Part shown: positions 27,451 through 36,418 of the stretch, in pieces | Position numbering within the stretch: position 1 is the first letter of the stretch | Layout: every line of letters starts with the position of its first letter | Assembly: GCF_016758195.1 (NCBI RefSeq) | Contig: NZ_QYAC01000001.1 | Coordinates: 62,001-126,000, forward strand | Direction of reading: 5' to 3' | DNA from: Leucobacter chromiireducens subsp. solipictus | Lineage (GTDB): Bacteria; Actinomycetota; Actinomycetes; Actinomycetales; Microbacteriaceae | DNA length: 64,000 nucleotides | Translations under genes and position numbers: made by a program | The notes under the pieces: generated by a model | Told to the model about the DNA's origin: nothing | The model's input: only the letters and a program-made list of their open reading frames with translations | Database searches by the model: none

Positions 27451-27484
27451 GCTTGAGCTGTACAACCCCGTTCAGAGGAGATTC

Positions 27485-27718
27485 ATGAGTACCCAGCACG
27501 GAGACCCCGGTCACGGTGATTCGCCAGCCGCATGGACGGCTGTCGTAGTGATGCTGCTTGGCGTCGCCGCCGGCACCGTCTTCTTCTTCCTGCACAACGC
27601 CACCATGGTGTGGGTGTGCGCCGGCATCGTCCTGGTGGGCGCAGTGTTGGGCTGGGTCCTCGCGAAGGCCGGGTACGGCGTCAACGGGCCCAAGTTCACC
27701 CCCAAGCCGCACGAGTAG
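27485..27718 (+). CDS. HGxxPAAW motif membrane protein
   Basis: The 77-residue protein has two transmembrane helices (about 17-37 and 40-62) preceded by the diagnostic HGDSPAAWTAV, matching the actinobacterial HGxxPAAW family found in trp operons. Function unknown. ATG 27485 follows AGAGGAG. The ORF upstream of that ATG overlaps the previous gene and is not used. Confidence 0.85.
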   Translation: MSTQHGDPGHGDSPAAWTAVVVMLLGVAAGTVFFFLHNATMVWVCAGIVLVGAVLGWVLAKAGYGVNGPKFTPKPHE

Positions 27719-27719
27719 A

Positions 27720-28490
27720 GTGCTCGAGCAACTGCTCGCGGGTTCCCTCGAGGACGCGCAGGCTCGCCGGGAGCTTCGGCCTACCGCTCAGGTGGAGGCC
27801 GAAGCTCTTCGGCGTGCCCCCGCGCTCGACGCGCTCGCGGCGCTCGCCCCCGCCGACCATATGAAGGTGATCGCGGAGGTGAAGCGCGCGAGCCCCTCGC
27901 GAGGGGATCTCGCGGAGATCGCGGAGCCCCAGACACTCGCCGCCCAGTACGAAGCCGGCGGTGCCAGCGTGGTGAGCGTGCTCACCGAGGAGCGGAAGTT
28001 CAAGGGCTCGCTGGCCGATCTCGACGCCGTGCGCAAGGCCGTGAGTATTCCCGTGCTCCGTAAGGAATTCATCGGGGACGAGTACCAGGTCCTCGAGGCG
28101 CGCGCCGCCGGGGCGGACCTCGTGCTGCTCATCGTGGCTGCGCTGCCGCAGGATCGGCTCGCCGCCCTGTACACCATGGTGCGCGAGCTGGGCATGACCC
28201 CGCTCGTCGAAGCGCACTCCGCCGACGAGGTGACGCGCGCCGTTGATCTGGGTTCGCAGCTGATCGGCGTGAATGCGCGGGATCTGCGCACCTTTGAACT
28301 TGATCGCGATCTGTTTGGCCGCGTGGCCGATCAGATCCCCGCCGGCGTGGTCCGTGTGGCCGAGTCTGCCGTGCTGGGCGTCGCCGACGTGCAGCACTAC
28401 CGCGAGGCCGGCGCTGACGCCGTCCTGGTGGGGGAAGCGCTCGTCACCAGCGACCCTGTCGCGACGCTGCAGTCGTATCTCAGCGTCTGA
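27720..28490 (+). CDS. trpC: Indole-3-glycerol phosphate synthase
   Basis: The 256-residue TIM barrel converts CdRP to indole-3-glycerol phosphate. [17 protein letters not shown] (catalytic Lys), [13 protein letters not shown] (second Lys), [22 protein letters not shown] and AESAVLG are intact. The start is GTG 27720, one base after the stop of the preceding gene; the longer ORF from 27558 reads through that gene in another frame. No fused TrpF. Confidence 0.95.
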   Translation: MLEQLLAGSLEDAQARRELRPTAQVEAEALRRAPALDALAALAPADHMKVIAEVKRASPSRGDLAEIAEPQTLAAQYEAGGASVVSVLTEERKFKGSLADLDAVRKAVSIPVLRKEFIGDEYQVLEARAAGADLVLLIVAALPQDRLAALYTMVRELGMTPLVEAHSADEVTRAVDLGSQLIGVNARDLRTFELDRDLFGRVADQIPAGVVRVAESAVLGVADVQHYREAGADAVLVGEALVTSDPVATLQSYLSV

Positions 28491-28504
28491 CCCTGAGGAA
28501 CCAC

Positions 28505-29776
28505 ATGACACACCTGCCCGAGCCCGCATCGACGCCCGCTGAGGCCTCGGGCGGGCCAGTCTCGTCCCTGCGCGATCAGCACGGCCCCTTCTTCGGTGAC
28601 TTTGGCGGCAGGTTCATGCCGGAATCGTTGATCGCTGCGATCGATGAGCTGACCGTCGCCTACGAGGCGGCCCAGGCGGATCCGGTCTTCCGTGCGGAGC
28701 TTGTGGAGCTCCTGGAGTCCTACGCGGGTCGGCCGTCCCCGATCACGGAGGTGCCTCGGTTCGCCGAGCACGCCGGCGGTGCGCGGATCTTCCTGAAGCG
28801 CGAGGACCTGAACCACACGGGTTCGCACAAGATCAATAACGTGCTCGGCCAGGCGCTCCTCACCCAGCGGCTCGGCAAACGCCGGGTCATCGCCGAAACC
28901 GGTGCGGGGCAGCACGGCGTCGCGACCGCGACCGCCGCGGCGCTCTTCGGGCTCGAGTGCACGATCTACATGGGCGAGGTGGACACCGAACGCCAAGCGC
29001 TCAATGTTGCACGGATGCGCCTGTTGGGTGCGGAAGTGATCCCGGTACGCACCGGGTCCCGCACGCTGAAGGACGCGATCAACGAGGCGTACCGCGACTG
29101 GGTCGCGTCGGTCGATCACACGAACTACATTTTCGGCACCGCCGCCGGCCCGCACCCGTTCCCCGCGATGGTGCGCGATTTCCAGAAGATCATCTCGGAG
29201 GAGGCGCGTGCGCAGCTCCTCGATCGCGTGGGCCGGCTGCCCGACGCGGTCGTGGCCTGCGTGGGCGGGGGATCGAACGCGATCGGCATGTTCGACGCGT
29301 TCCTCGACGACGCGGACGTCCGGATCTATGGCGTGGAAGCCGCGGGGGACGGCGTGGACACGCCCCGGCACGCCGCCTCGATCGAGCGCGGTCGCCCCGG
29401 CATTCTGCACGGTGCCCGCACCTTCGTGCTGCAGGACGAGGACGGCCAGACCGTCGAGTCCCACTCGATCTCGGCCGGCCTCGACTACCCGGGTGTGGGC
29501 CCGGAACACGCCTGGCTCGCGGACATTGGGCGCGCGGAGTACATCCCCGCCACCGATGACGAGGCAATGCAGGCGCTCCGGCTCCTCAGCCGCACCGAGG
29601 GCATCATCCCCGCGATCGAGTCGGCGCACGCCCTCGCGGGTGCGCTGCGACTGGGGCGCGAGCTGGGACCGGACGCGGTGATCGCGGTCAGCCTCTCCGG
29701 CCGCGGCGACAAAGACATGGCTACGGCGGGTCGCTACTTCGGCCTGTTCGACGACGATGCGGAGATTCAGGAATGA
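28505..29776 (+). CDS. trpB: Tryptophan synthase beta chain (operon copy)
   Basis: The 423-residue PLP enzyme joins indole to serine as the beta subunit of the TrpA-TrpB complex. PLP lysine K109 in [30 protein letters not shown], and phosphate loop [10 protein letters not shown] are intact. It lies between trpC and trpA and overlaps trpA by 4 bases, as expected of the complex-forming subunit. It differs from the solo copy at 12832-14061 over most surface segments, so the two are not a recent duplication. Confidence 0.97.
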   Translation: MTHLPEPASTPAEASGGPVSSLRDQHGPFFGDFGGRFMPESLIAAIDELTVAYEAAQADPVFRAELVELLESYAGRPSPITEVPRFAEHAGGARIFLKREDLNHTGSHKINNVLGQALLTQRLGKRRVIAETGAGQHGVATATAAALFGLECTIYMGEVDTERQALNVARMRLLGAEVIPVRTGSRTLKDAINEAYRDWVASVDHTNYIFGTAAGPHPFPAMVRDFQKIISEEARAQLLDRVGRLPDAVVACVGGGSNAIGMFDAFLDDADVRIYGVEAAGDGVDTPRHAASIERGRPGILHGARTFVLQDEDGQTVESHSISAGLDYPGVGPEHAWLADIGRAEYIPATDDEAMQALRLLSRTEGIIPAIESAHALAGALRLGRELGPDAVIAVSLSGRGDKDMATAGRYFGLFDDDAEIQE

Positions 29777-30573
29777 GCGCCACCACCCAGTCCCGCGTCG
29801 CGGCGACGATTCGCGCGGCGCAGGCGGAGCGGCGCGGTGCGCTGATCGGCTACCTCCCCGTCGGATTCCCCGATCTGGACACGAGCGTTGAGGCCGCCAT
29901 CGCGATGGTGCACGCCGGCGTCGACGTGCTCGAGTTTGGCGTGCCCTACTCGGATCCCGTCATGGACGGCGCGATCATCCAGGAGGCCACGCAGACCGCG
30001 CTGGCCGGTGGGTTCCGGCTCGCGCACGTATTCGAGGCCGTGCGCCGCGTCCGCGAAGCGGTCGAGGTGCCGGTGCTCATCATGACCTACTGGAACCCGG
30101 TCATGCAGTACGGCGTGGAACGCTTTGCCGCGGACCTCGTCGCCGCCGGCGGTGCCGGGCTCATCACGCCCGACATCACCCCGGAGGCCGCCGCCGAGTG
30201 GATCGAGACGAGCGATCGGCACGGGCTCGACCGTGTGTTCCTCGCCGCACCGAGCTCGAGCGACGAGCGGCTCGCGCTCGTGGCCGCGTCGACGACCGGT
30301 TTTGTGTACACGGTCTCTACGATGGGGATCACTGGCGAGCGCGCCGAGCTGGACGCCGCGGCCCGCGGCCTCACCGCGCGGCTCCGGGCGCAGGGTGCCG
30401 AACTCGCCTGCGTGGGGATCGGCATCTCGACCGCGGAGCAGGTTGCGGCCGCGCTCGACTACGCCGACGGCGCGATCGTCGGGACCGCGTTCGTGCGCGC
30501 CCTCCGCGATGGCGGGGTTCCGCAGCTCGCGGAGACCGTGCGCCAGATCGCCGCGGGAACTGCCGCCCGCTAG
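29773..30573 (+). CDS. trpA: Tryptophan synthase alpha chain
   Basis: The 266-residue TIM barrel cleaves indole-3-glycerol phosphate to indole. The catalytic Glu and Asp are in [47 protein letters not shown] and [10 protein letters not shown] match the family. Coupled to trpB (ATGA overlap). Completes the E-C-B-A part of the pathway; trpD, trpF and trpG must lie elsewhere. Confidence 0.96.
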   Translation: MSATTQSRVAATIRAAQAERRGALIGYLPVGFPDLDTSVEAAIAMVHAGVDVLEFGVPYSDPVMDGAIIQEATQTALAGGFRLAHVFEAVRRVREAVEVPVLIMTYWNPVMQYGVERFAADLVAAGGAGLITPDITPEAAAEWIETSDRHGLDRVFLAAPSSSDERLALVAASTTGFVYTVSTMGITGERAELDAAARGLTARLRAQGAELACVGIGISTAEQVAAALDYADGAIVGTAFVRALRDGGVPQLAETVRQIAAGTAAR

Positions 30574-30652
30574 AATGACCTTGACGGCCGCGCCTCCGGT
30601 GCGGCACCACCCGTAGCTTCCCGCGGCGTTGCCGCAGGCGAAAGAGGAGTGA

Positions 30653-31636
30653 ATGATTCTCCCACTGAGCATCCCGAGCCCTGAGATGCAGTTTCTTCAG
30701 ATCGGTCCGTTGCGGATCTATTTCTACGCGCTCTGCATCATTGTGGGGATCGTGCTCGCCGCGATCTGGACGGCGCGCAGGATCGGCCAGCGCGGCGGCG
30801 AACGCGGCGCGGTGTTTGACTTCCTCGTGTGGTCGCTCGTGCTCGGCATTGTCGGTGCGCGCCTGTACCACGTCGTGACGCACTGGGGCGATTACTTCGG
30901 GGCGGGCAAGAACCCGCTCGAGATCCTCGCGTTCTGGAACGGGGGCATCGCGATCTTCGGTGCGCTGATCGGCGGCGGCATCGGCGTGTTGATCGCCTCG
31001 AAGATCTCGGGCATCCGATTCTGGTCGTTCGCGGACGCGCTCGTACCGGGCCTCCTGCTTGCACAGGCCGTCGGCCGCCTGGGCAACTGGTTCAACCACG
31101 AGCTCTTCGGCGGCCCCACGACGCTGCCCTGGGGCCTGGAGATCGAGTCCAGCAACGCCGCCTTCCCGATCGGCCTGCCGGAGGGGACGCTGTTCCATCC
31201 GACCTTCCTGTACGAGGCTGCCTGGAACGTTCTGGGAATCATCGTGCTGCTCGCGATCGAGCGGAAGTGGCGCCCGCGCTGGGGCATGTTCTTCGCGATG
31301 TACCTCGTCTGGTACGGCATTGGCCGCGCCTTCACGGAGTCCCTGCGCGTCGACCCGAGCCTGCTCTTCCTGGGCATCCGCACCAACGTGCTCGCCGCGC
31401 TGCTCGCGATCGTGGTCGGCATCGTGATCTATGTCGTGCAGCGCCGACGCCACGTTGGCATCGAGACCTCGGTGTACCTGCCGGGGCGCAGCAACCCGCT
31501 TGACTCGGTGTTGACCGACACCGCAAATTCTGAGGAGTTTTACCACGTGCTCGATCACGGGGACCAGCCGGCCGGGGCAATTGCCGCCGCGCCCGCCGAG
31601 CCCGCGAGCGCTGCAGTGCCTGTGAAATCCGAATAA
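30653..31636 (+). CDS. lgt: Prolipoprotein diacylglyceryl transferase
   Basis: The 327-residue membrane enzyme transfers diacylglyceryl to the lipobox Cys of prolipoproteins. Seven hydrophobic segments are visible; QAVGRLGNWFNHELFGGPT carries the conserved substrate-binding Arg, Asn and the HGRxGNF-like segment, and RPRWGMFFAMYLVWYGIGRAFTESLR the other conserved Arg/Glu. ATG follows AGAGGAG. The variable tail (270-327) is cytoplasmic and Ala/Pro-rich. Its clients in this window are the lipoproteins at 2, 33122 and 60390. Confidence 0.95.
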   Translation: MILPLSIPSPEMQFLQIGPLRIYFYALCIIVGIVLAAIWTARRIGQRGGERGAVFDFLVWSLVLGIVGARLYHVVTHWGDYFGAGKNPLEILAFWNGGIAIFGALIGGGIGVLIASKISGIRFWSFADALVPGLLLAQAVGRLGNWFNHELFGGPTTLPWGLEIESSNAAFPIGLPEGTLFHPTFLYEAAWNVLGIIVLLAIERKWRPRWGMFFAMYLVWYGIGRAFTESLRVDPSLLFLGIRTNVLAALLAIVVGIVIYVVQRRRHVGIETSVYLPGRSNPLDSVLTDTANSEEFYHVLDHGDQPAGAIAAAPAEPASAAVPVKSE

Positions 31637-31652
31637 CCAAGAAGGAGTGTAG

Positions 31653-33122
31653 ATGCGCCACGCCAAGATCGTTGCCACCTGGGGCCCCGCGGTCTCCAGC
31701 TACGACCACACGCTCGAACTGATCCGAGCCGGTGTCAATGTCGCCCGGCTCAACATGTCCCACGGGACGTACAACGTGCACGAGGGAATTTACCGGAACA
31801 TTCGGCGCGCTGAGATCGAGGTCGGCCGGCCGATCGCGGTCCTGGCGGACCTGCAGGGCCCGAAGATCCGGCTGGGCAAGTTCGAGGGTGGCCCGTACCA
31901 GCTTGAGGTGGGCGACGAGTTCGCGATCACGACCCGTGAGGTCGTGGGAACGCGCGAGCTGGCCGGCACAACGCACAAGGGTCTCCCCGGGGATGTGAAG
32001 CCCGGGGATCCGCTCCTCGTCGACGACGGCAAGGTGGCGTTGCGCGCGGTGCGCGTGACCGAGGACACGGTCTACACCACGGTGGAGGTCCCGGGTGCCG
32101 TGTCCAACAACAAGGGCATCAACCTCCCGGGCGTCGCCGTGAATGTTCCGGCGCTCTCCGAGAAAGACGAAGAAGACCTGCGCTGGGCTCTCGCGCTGGG
32201 CGCGGACTACATCGCGCTCTCGTTCGTGCGCAACGCGGCGGATATCACCCGCGTGCACGAGATCATGGACGAGGAAGGCACGCGCCTGCCGGTGATCGCC
32301 AAGATCGAGAAGCCGCAGGCCGTCGAGAACCTCGAAGAGATCGTCGCGGCGTTCGACGGCATCATGGTCGCTCGCGGTGACCTGGGCGTCGAGATGCCGC
32401 TCGAACGTGTTCCCGTGGTGCAGGCCGAGGCGGTCGCGCTGGCGCGCCGCAACGCGAAGCCCGTGATTGTGGCGACGCAGGTGCTCGAATCGATGATCGA
32501 GAACCCGCGCCCCACCCGCGCGGAGGCCTCCGACTGTGCCAACGCCGTGCTCGACGGTGCGGACGCGGTCATGCTGTCCGGCGAGACCAGCGTGGGTGCG
32601 TACCCCGTCGAAGCGGTCGCGACGATGGCGCGCATCATCGAGGCCACCGAGGAGCACGCGCTGGACCGGATCGAGCCGCTCGGTGCCGAGCCTCGCAGCC
32701 AGGGCGGTGCGCTCACCCTCGCCGCCTCCGAGGTCGCCGACTTTATCGGTGCGCGCTACATTTGCGTCTTCACGGAGTCCGGCGACACCGTGCGCCGCAT
32801 GTCGCGCCTGCGCCGGCCGATTCCGATTCTCGGCTTCACGCCCGACGCGAACACGCGCCGGCGCATGGAGCTCACCTGGGGTGCCCGCAGCTACGAGGTG
32901 CCGCGCGTCGACAGCACCGATGAGATGTTCGCGCAGGCCGACCAGCTGCTGCTCGAGAAGTCGCGCGCGCAGATTGGCGAGAAGGTCGTCATCATCGCCG
33001 GGTCCCCTCCCGGGATCGTCGGCACCACGAACACGCTCCGGATCCACCGCATGGGGGAGACGACCGGGCAGCTGCCCGAGGCCGGGCCCCGCAAGCACAC
33101 GCTGCAGGGCGAAGGCGCGTAG
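31653..33122 (+). CDS. pyk: Pyruvate kinase
   Basis: The 489-residue glycolytic enzyme makes pyruvate and ATP from phosphoenolpyruvate and ADP. MRHAKIVATWGPAVSSY is the N-terminus (most bacteria have TLGP), followed by NMSHG, LADLQGPKIRLGKF, the catalytic KIEKPQAVENLEEIV and ARGDLGVEMPLERVPVVQ, and MLSGETSVGAYPVEAV. A strong AAGGAGTG ribosome-binding site lies before the ATG. The stop codon overlaps the next gene start by one base. Confidence 0.96.
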   Translation: MRHAKIVATWGPAVSSYDHTLELIRAGVNVARLNMSHGTYNVHEGIYRNIRRAEIEVGRPIAVLADLQGPKIRLGKFEGGPYQLEVGDEFAITTREVVGTRELAGTTHKGLPGDVKPGDPLLVDDGKVALRAVRVTEDTVYTTVEVPGAVSNNKGINLPGVAVNVPALSEKDEEDLRWALALGADYIALSFVRNAADITRVHEIMDEEGTRLPVIAKIEKPQAVENLEEIVAAFDGIMVARGDLGVEMPLERVPVVQAEAVALARRNAKPVIVATQVLESMIENPRPTRAEASDCANAVLDGADAVMLSGETSVGAYPVEAVATMARIIEATEEHALDRIEPLGAEPRSQGGALTLAASEVADFIGARYICVFTESGDTVRRMSRLRRPIPILGFTPDANTRRRMELTWGARSYEVPRVDSTDEMFAQADQLLLEKSRAQIGEKVVIIAGSPPGIVGTTNTLRIHRMGETTGQLPEAGPRKHTLQGEGA

Positions 33123-33844
33123 TGTTCGGGCGTGCTGCAGCCGGGGTCGGGCGACCGACCTCGGCGTGGCGGGGCCGGAGTGCGATCGCGCGCGCCGGGG
33201 CCGCCACCGTGCTCGCCACGGCGCTGCTCGGCGTCACCGCCTGCGCGCCGGAACCGGGTGAGGAGACGGCCCCGCCGAGGCCCACGACAAGCTCCCCGAC
33301 GACCGAAGCGCCGACGACCCAAGCGCCGACGACCGAAGCGCCGACCCCGACGACCGCGCCGGATCCGTTTGCTGCGCCGATCACCTTTCCTGCGTGCGCC
33401 GATCTCATTTCTCCCGAGCAGGCGCGGGAGCTGAGCGGCCAGGCAAACTTCACGCTGTTCGAGGATGATGTTGCCGCGATGCTCACGCAGCAGGCGACGG
33501 ACATGATCTTTGGCCCGGCGACGCTCACCGCGCTCGAGCAGGCGGATCCGCTGCTGCGGTGCAGCTGGGGGATCCCGAGCAGCTCCGCGAGTGTCACGCT
33601 GCTGATGGGAGTGCTTCCCGCGGCGACCCGGACCGAGTTCCGCGCCGCGCTCGACGCCTCCGACTTCCAGCAGGACACGGTCGGCGACGTCGCGCGGTAC
33701 ACGCTCGTGACGCCCGGGGGGATTGCCACGGTGGTGCAGCGGAACCACTTCGTCGGCGACCTCTGGGTCGCCGAGGTCGGCACCGCGAGCGGCGAGTTTG
33801 GGCCGCCCGCGATCGAGGCGATCCGCGCGGCGAATACGCCGTAG
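33122..33844 (+). CDS. Secreted lipoprotein with Thr/Pro repeat linker
   Basis: The 240-residue protein has a long basic N-terminus, a hydrophobic core and the lipobox GVTAC (Cys at about 41). Residues 52-76 are a repeat linker built from TTEAPTTQAP units, a typical spacer through the cell wall. The C-terminal domain of about 150 residues (FPACADLISPEQARELSG onward) has three cysteines and resembles actinobacterial secreted proteins of unknown function. GTG start overlapping the pyk stop. Confidence 0.7.
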   Translation: MFGRAAAGVGRPTSAWRGRSAIARAGAATVLATALLGVTACAPEPGEETAPPRPTTSSPTTEAPTTQAPTTEAPTPTTAPDPFAAPITFPACADLISPEQARELSGQANFTLFEDDVAAMLTQQATDMIFGPATLTALEQADPLLRCSWGIPSSSASVTLLMGVLPAATRTEFRAALDASDFQQDTVGDVARYTLVTPGGIATVVQRNHFVGDLWVAEVGTASGEFGPPAIEAIRAANTP

Positions 33845-33864
33845 GCGTGCCACTCACTGCACAC

Positions 33865-33904
33865 AGAAACGGCTCGATTCCCCGCGGGGAACCGAGCCGT
33901 TTCT
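33865..33904. terminator. Bidirectional terminator between lipoprotein and desaturase genes
   Basis: AGAAACGGCTCG (33865-33876) pairs perfectly with CGAGCCGTTTCT (33893-33904), with a further TTCCCC/GGGGAA stem inside. Both flanks are suitable for the two convergent genes. Confidence 0.85.
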
Positions 33905-33924
33905 GTTGCTCTGGGGCGCTCGCG

Positions 33925-35037
33925 CTAGCGGGCGCGGCCGTGCTGCGCGGCGATCGGGCAGTCGAACGGATCCCGTGCGGCGAGTCCCACCCGGTTCAGG
34001 TACCGGATCACGATCCCGTATGACTGCAGCAGCGAGGTCTCCGTGTACGGGACGTCGAGCGTGCGGCAGTGTTCCTTCACGATCTGGCTGGCCTTCGCGA
34101 GGTGCGGGCGCGCCATGCTGGGGAACAGGTGGTGTTCGATCTGATAGTTCAGTCCGCCCATGAGCCACGTCGCCCACCAGCCGCCGCGAATGTTGCGGGA
34201 GGTGCGGACCTGCTTCGTGAAGAAGTCGAGGCGTGCGTCGTGCGCGATCACGGGCATGCCCTTGTGGTTGGGGGCGAACGAGGCGCCCATGTAGACGCCA
34301 AAGATCGCGAACATGACGCCCAGGAATGCGAAGGCCTTCCCGAGCGGCAGTAGCACGAAGATCGGGGTGAGGAAGAGCACGAAGCGCCCGATGATGAGCG
34401 ACAGCTCGATCCAGCGCCCCTTCACTGGGGTGCGGCTGCACAGGTGCTTGAGGCCGTGCAGGTGCAGGTTGAGCCCTTCGAGCGTGAGGAGCGGGAAGAA
34501 CAGCCAGCCCTGACGCTTCGTGAGGGCACGGACGAAACCGCGCGACTGTGCGGCGCTCTCCTCCACGAACGAGATGGTATCGGTCTCGATGTCCGGGTCC
34601 TTGCCGATCCGGTTCGGATTCTGGTGGTGTCGGGAGTGCTTGGAGTCCCACCAGGAATAGCTCATGCCGATGAATCCCATGAGCCCGCGGGCAAGCCGAT
34701 CGTTCGCGGGGCCGGTCGCCAGGATGACCCGGTGCGCGGCCTCGTGCGCGACGAACCCGATCTGCGTGAGCACGATGGCGAGTGCGGCGGCGATGAGGAG
34801 CTGGAACCAGCTGTCACCCAGCAGGATGAACCCCGTGATGACGCCGCCCAGTGCGAGTGCGATTCCGACGCCGACCAGCGCGTAGAAACCCGGAGCACGG
34901 CGCAGGAGCCCGGATTCCTTGGCGATCTGCGACACCTCCCGGTAGGCCTTCGCGACGGGCGGGAAGTCCCCGGTCTTCGCGCGGGTCGGCCGCAGCGGCC
35001 CGAGCCCCGAGAGCGCGGGGGGAGAGGTTAACGTCAT
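33925..35037 (-). CDS. Membrane fatty acid desaturase
   Basis: The 370-residue integral membrane diiron enzyme should introduce a double bond into acyl chains. Three histidine boxes are present: HEAAHR at about 117, HSRHHQNPN at about 155, and QIEHHLFPSMARPH at about 300, with hydrophobic helix pairs between them. The boxes match the DesA3/linoleoyl-CoA type that uses front-end acyl-CoA or phospholipid substrates. Electron donors are not encoded nearby. Two-component partners for cold regulation are absent. Converges with the gene at 33122. Confidence 0.92.
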   Translation of the reverse strand: MTLTSPPALSGLGPLRPTRAKTGDFPPVAKAYREVSQIAKESGLLRRAPGFYALVGVGIALALGGVITGFILLGDSWFQLLIAAALAIVLTQIGFVAHEAAHRVILATGPANDRLARGLMGFIGMSYSWWDSKHSRHHQNPNRIGKDPDIETDTISFVEESAAQSRGFVRALTKRQGWLFFPLLTLEGLNLHLHGLKHLCSRTPVKGRWIELSLIIGRFVLFLTPIFVLLPLGKAFAFLGVMFAIFGVYMGASFAPNHKGMPVIAHDARLDFFTKQVRTSRNIRGGWWATWLMGGLNYQIEHHLFPSMARPHLAKASQIVKEHCRTLDVPYTETSLLQSYGIVIRYLNRVGLAARDPFDCPIAAQHGRAR

Positions 35038-35180
35038 CGTACGGCCACCGTTCTATTGGCGAGCTCAGTACGAACTCGGCAGCACAGCCAAGGGCGGTTG
35101 CCGATCGCTCCCCCGAGCCTACTCACGTGCACATGCGAATCCCGGGATACGGTGCGGATTCACGGGTGCCGAAACAGGCG

Positions 35181-35186
35181 TACCCT
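35181..35186 (+). promoter_or_regulatory. -10 box TACCCT, predicted leaderless
   Basis: TACCCT ends 6 bases before ATG 35193. Confidence 0.45.
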
Positions 35187-35192
35187 GGAAAC

Positions 35193-35420
35193 ATGAACAC
35201 GCAGCGCAACCGATTCTTCACCGCAAGTACCGCCTGGATGGTCGGGGCGATCATCGTGTGCGGCGGCATCGGAACCGCGATCGGCATCGCCATGGGGCTC
35301 GTCGGCATGGGAATCGGCGTCGGCGTTGCGATCGGTGCGGTCGTGGGATTCATTGGCGGGATGCCGAGCGGCGAGGCCGAGGGAGAAACTGAGTCCGAGC
35401 TATCCTTGCCCCATGAATGA
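35193..35420 (+). CDS. Small Gly-rich membrane protein
   Basis: The 75-residue protein has a basic start (MNTQRNRF) and one or two tightly packed hydrophobic helices rich in Gly and Met (GIGTAIGIAMGLVGMGIGVGVAIGAV region, glycine-zipper like) with an acidic tail. No family recognised. It overlaps the next gene by 8 bases. Confidence 0.6.
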   Translation: MNTQRNRFFTASTAWMVGAIIVCGGIGTAIGIAMGLVGMGIGVGVAIGAVVGFIGGMPSGEAEGETESELSLPHE

Positions 35421-35697
35421 TGCGGTTCCGGTCGGTACCTTCTGGTTCACGCTTGCCCTGATCAATGCCGGGCTGGCTGAACAGAAGGGGCGTTCCCGGC
35501 TAGCATGGTTCGTCGTGAGCCTGTTCTTCGGGCCCATTGCGACAGCGCTCATTGTGGTGTGGGAACGCCCGGACTCGACCGCGGAGACGTGGGGCGACAC
35601 GATCGCGCGGTACCGGATGGCGAAGCGGGCGGAGCGCCGTGCGAAGCGGGACGCGGAGGTCCCCGCCGGCTCGCGCAACCAAAACACTGGACAGTGA
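35413..35697 (+). CDS. Small membrane protein with basic tail
   Basis: The 94-residue product has two hydrophobic segments (about 8-22 and 30-50, LAWFVVSLFFGPIATALIVVW) and a C-terminal Arg/Lys-rich cytoplasmic helix (RYRMAKRAERRAKRDAE). The FFGPIATALI pattern is common in small actinobacterial membrane proteins of unknown role. Overlaps the gene at 35193, so the two form a mini-operon. Confidence 0.6.
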   Translation: MNDAVPVGTFWFTLALINAGLAEQKGRSRLAWFVVSLFFGPIATALIVVWERPDSTAETWGDTIARYRMAKRAERRAKRDAEVPAGSRNQNTGQ

Positions 35698-35715
35698 CCA
35701 ATATTGGTGTATGGT
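35688..35715 (+). promoter_or_regulatory. Promoter with a palindromic operator
   Basis: TGGACA (35688-35693), a 16-base spacer and TATGGT (35710-35715). The spacer contains the perfect 12-base palindrome ACCAATATTGGT (35697-35708), well placed for a repressor that blocks polymerase. Confidence 0.55.
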
Positions 35716-35753
35716 CTGAACACGCAGTCATCGTGCATTCGAGGGGGAACGTC

Positions 35754-36065
35754 ATGGCCGCAGGACCAGGCACTCACGCCGCCGCCGAGGCGTACGGCAC
35801 GCGGGCCGCAACGTCGGCGTTGACCTCGGGTATCGCAAGCATCGTGCTCCTGGTGCTGTTTTTCACCCCCTGGTTCGGGGCATACCTCTGCTATGCAAGC
35901 ATCGCCCTGGGGGCCTTCGGCGTCGTGGTCGGTATCGGTGCACTGAGGCGGCGGCAGCCGAAGCGCCTCGCGGTAACAGGTCTCGTGCTGGGCTCGATCA
36001 GTGCGGTGGTGGGTATCGGACTTATCGTGTTTGCGCTGGTGTTTGGTGGTGCGATCCAGATGTAG
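35754..36065 (+). CDS. DUF4190-like small membrane protein
   Basis: The 103-residue protein has three hydrophobic segments (about 22-40, 43-62 and 74-98) with a short basic loop RRRQPKRLAVTGLVLG. The pattern of alternating helices with an R/K loop and the GLVLGSISAVVGIG ending is typical of DUF4190-type proteins. ATG 35754 follows GAGGGGGAACG. It is preceded by a promoter with a palindromic operator, so it is probably regulated on its own. Confidence 0.65.
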   Translation: MAAGPGTHAAAEAYGTRAATSALTSGIASIVLLVLFFTPWFGAYLCYASIALGAFGVVVGIGALRRRQPKRLAVTGLVLGSISAVVGIGLIVFALVFGGAIQM

Positions 36066-36110
36066 GGCTCATGTCCGAGGCCTCCCGGCGAGTCGCCCAT
36101 CCGGAAATAC

Positions 36111-36157
36111 CGAAGGCCCCGCCTCCCCAGTGTTTCGTGGGGGAGTCGGGGCCTTCG
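36111..36157. terminator. Bidirectional terminator
   Basis: CGAAGGCCCCG (36111-36121) pairs with CGGGGCCTTCG (36147-36157), with a CTCCCC/GGGGAG extension inside. It serves the gene at 35754 and, on the other strand, tRNA-Leu. Confidence 0.85.
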
Positions 36158-36161
36158 CCTG

Positions 36162-36246
36162 TGGTGCCGGATGCGGGACTCGAACCCGCACGTCTTTCGA
36201 CAACGCATTTTGAGTGCGCCGCGTCTGCCAATTCCGCCAATCCGGC
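36162..36246 (-). tRNA. tRNA-Leu (anticodon CAA)
   Basis: Read on the minus strand the 85-nt gene has a perfect 7-bp acceptor stem (GCCGGAT with ATCCGGC), D-arm with TTGGCAGACGC, anticodon loop CTCAAAA giving CAA (codon UUG), a long class II variable arm (TTGTCGAAAGACG), the T-loop GGTTCGAGTCC and an encoded CCA end (36162-36164). Confidence 0.95.
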
Positions 36247-36406
36247 CGGACCGTGCGTGTTCCCAGCCGGGGCGCGGCTGAGCAACAGAGACCACCTTAG
36301 CGCAGCGGAGCGCGTCCGCGCGCACGAACGCGCCGCCACGCCCGCGCGAACCGCGAAGCTGGGCAGAACCGCCGATGAATTCAGGGAAACGTGGTGCCAA
36401 ATGTCG

Positions 36407-36412
36407 TAAGCT
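36407..36412 (+). promoter_or_regulatory. -10 box TAAGCT of pdtaR, predicted leaderless
   Basis: TAAGCT ends 6 bases before GTG 36419. Confidence 0.5.
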
Positions 36413-36418
36413 GAAAGG

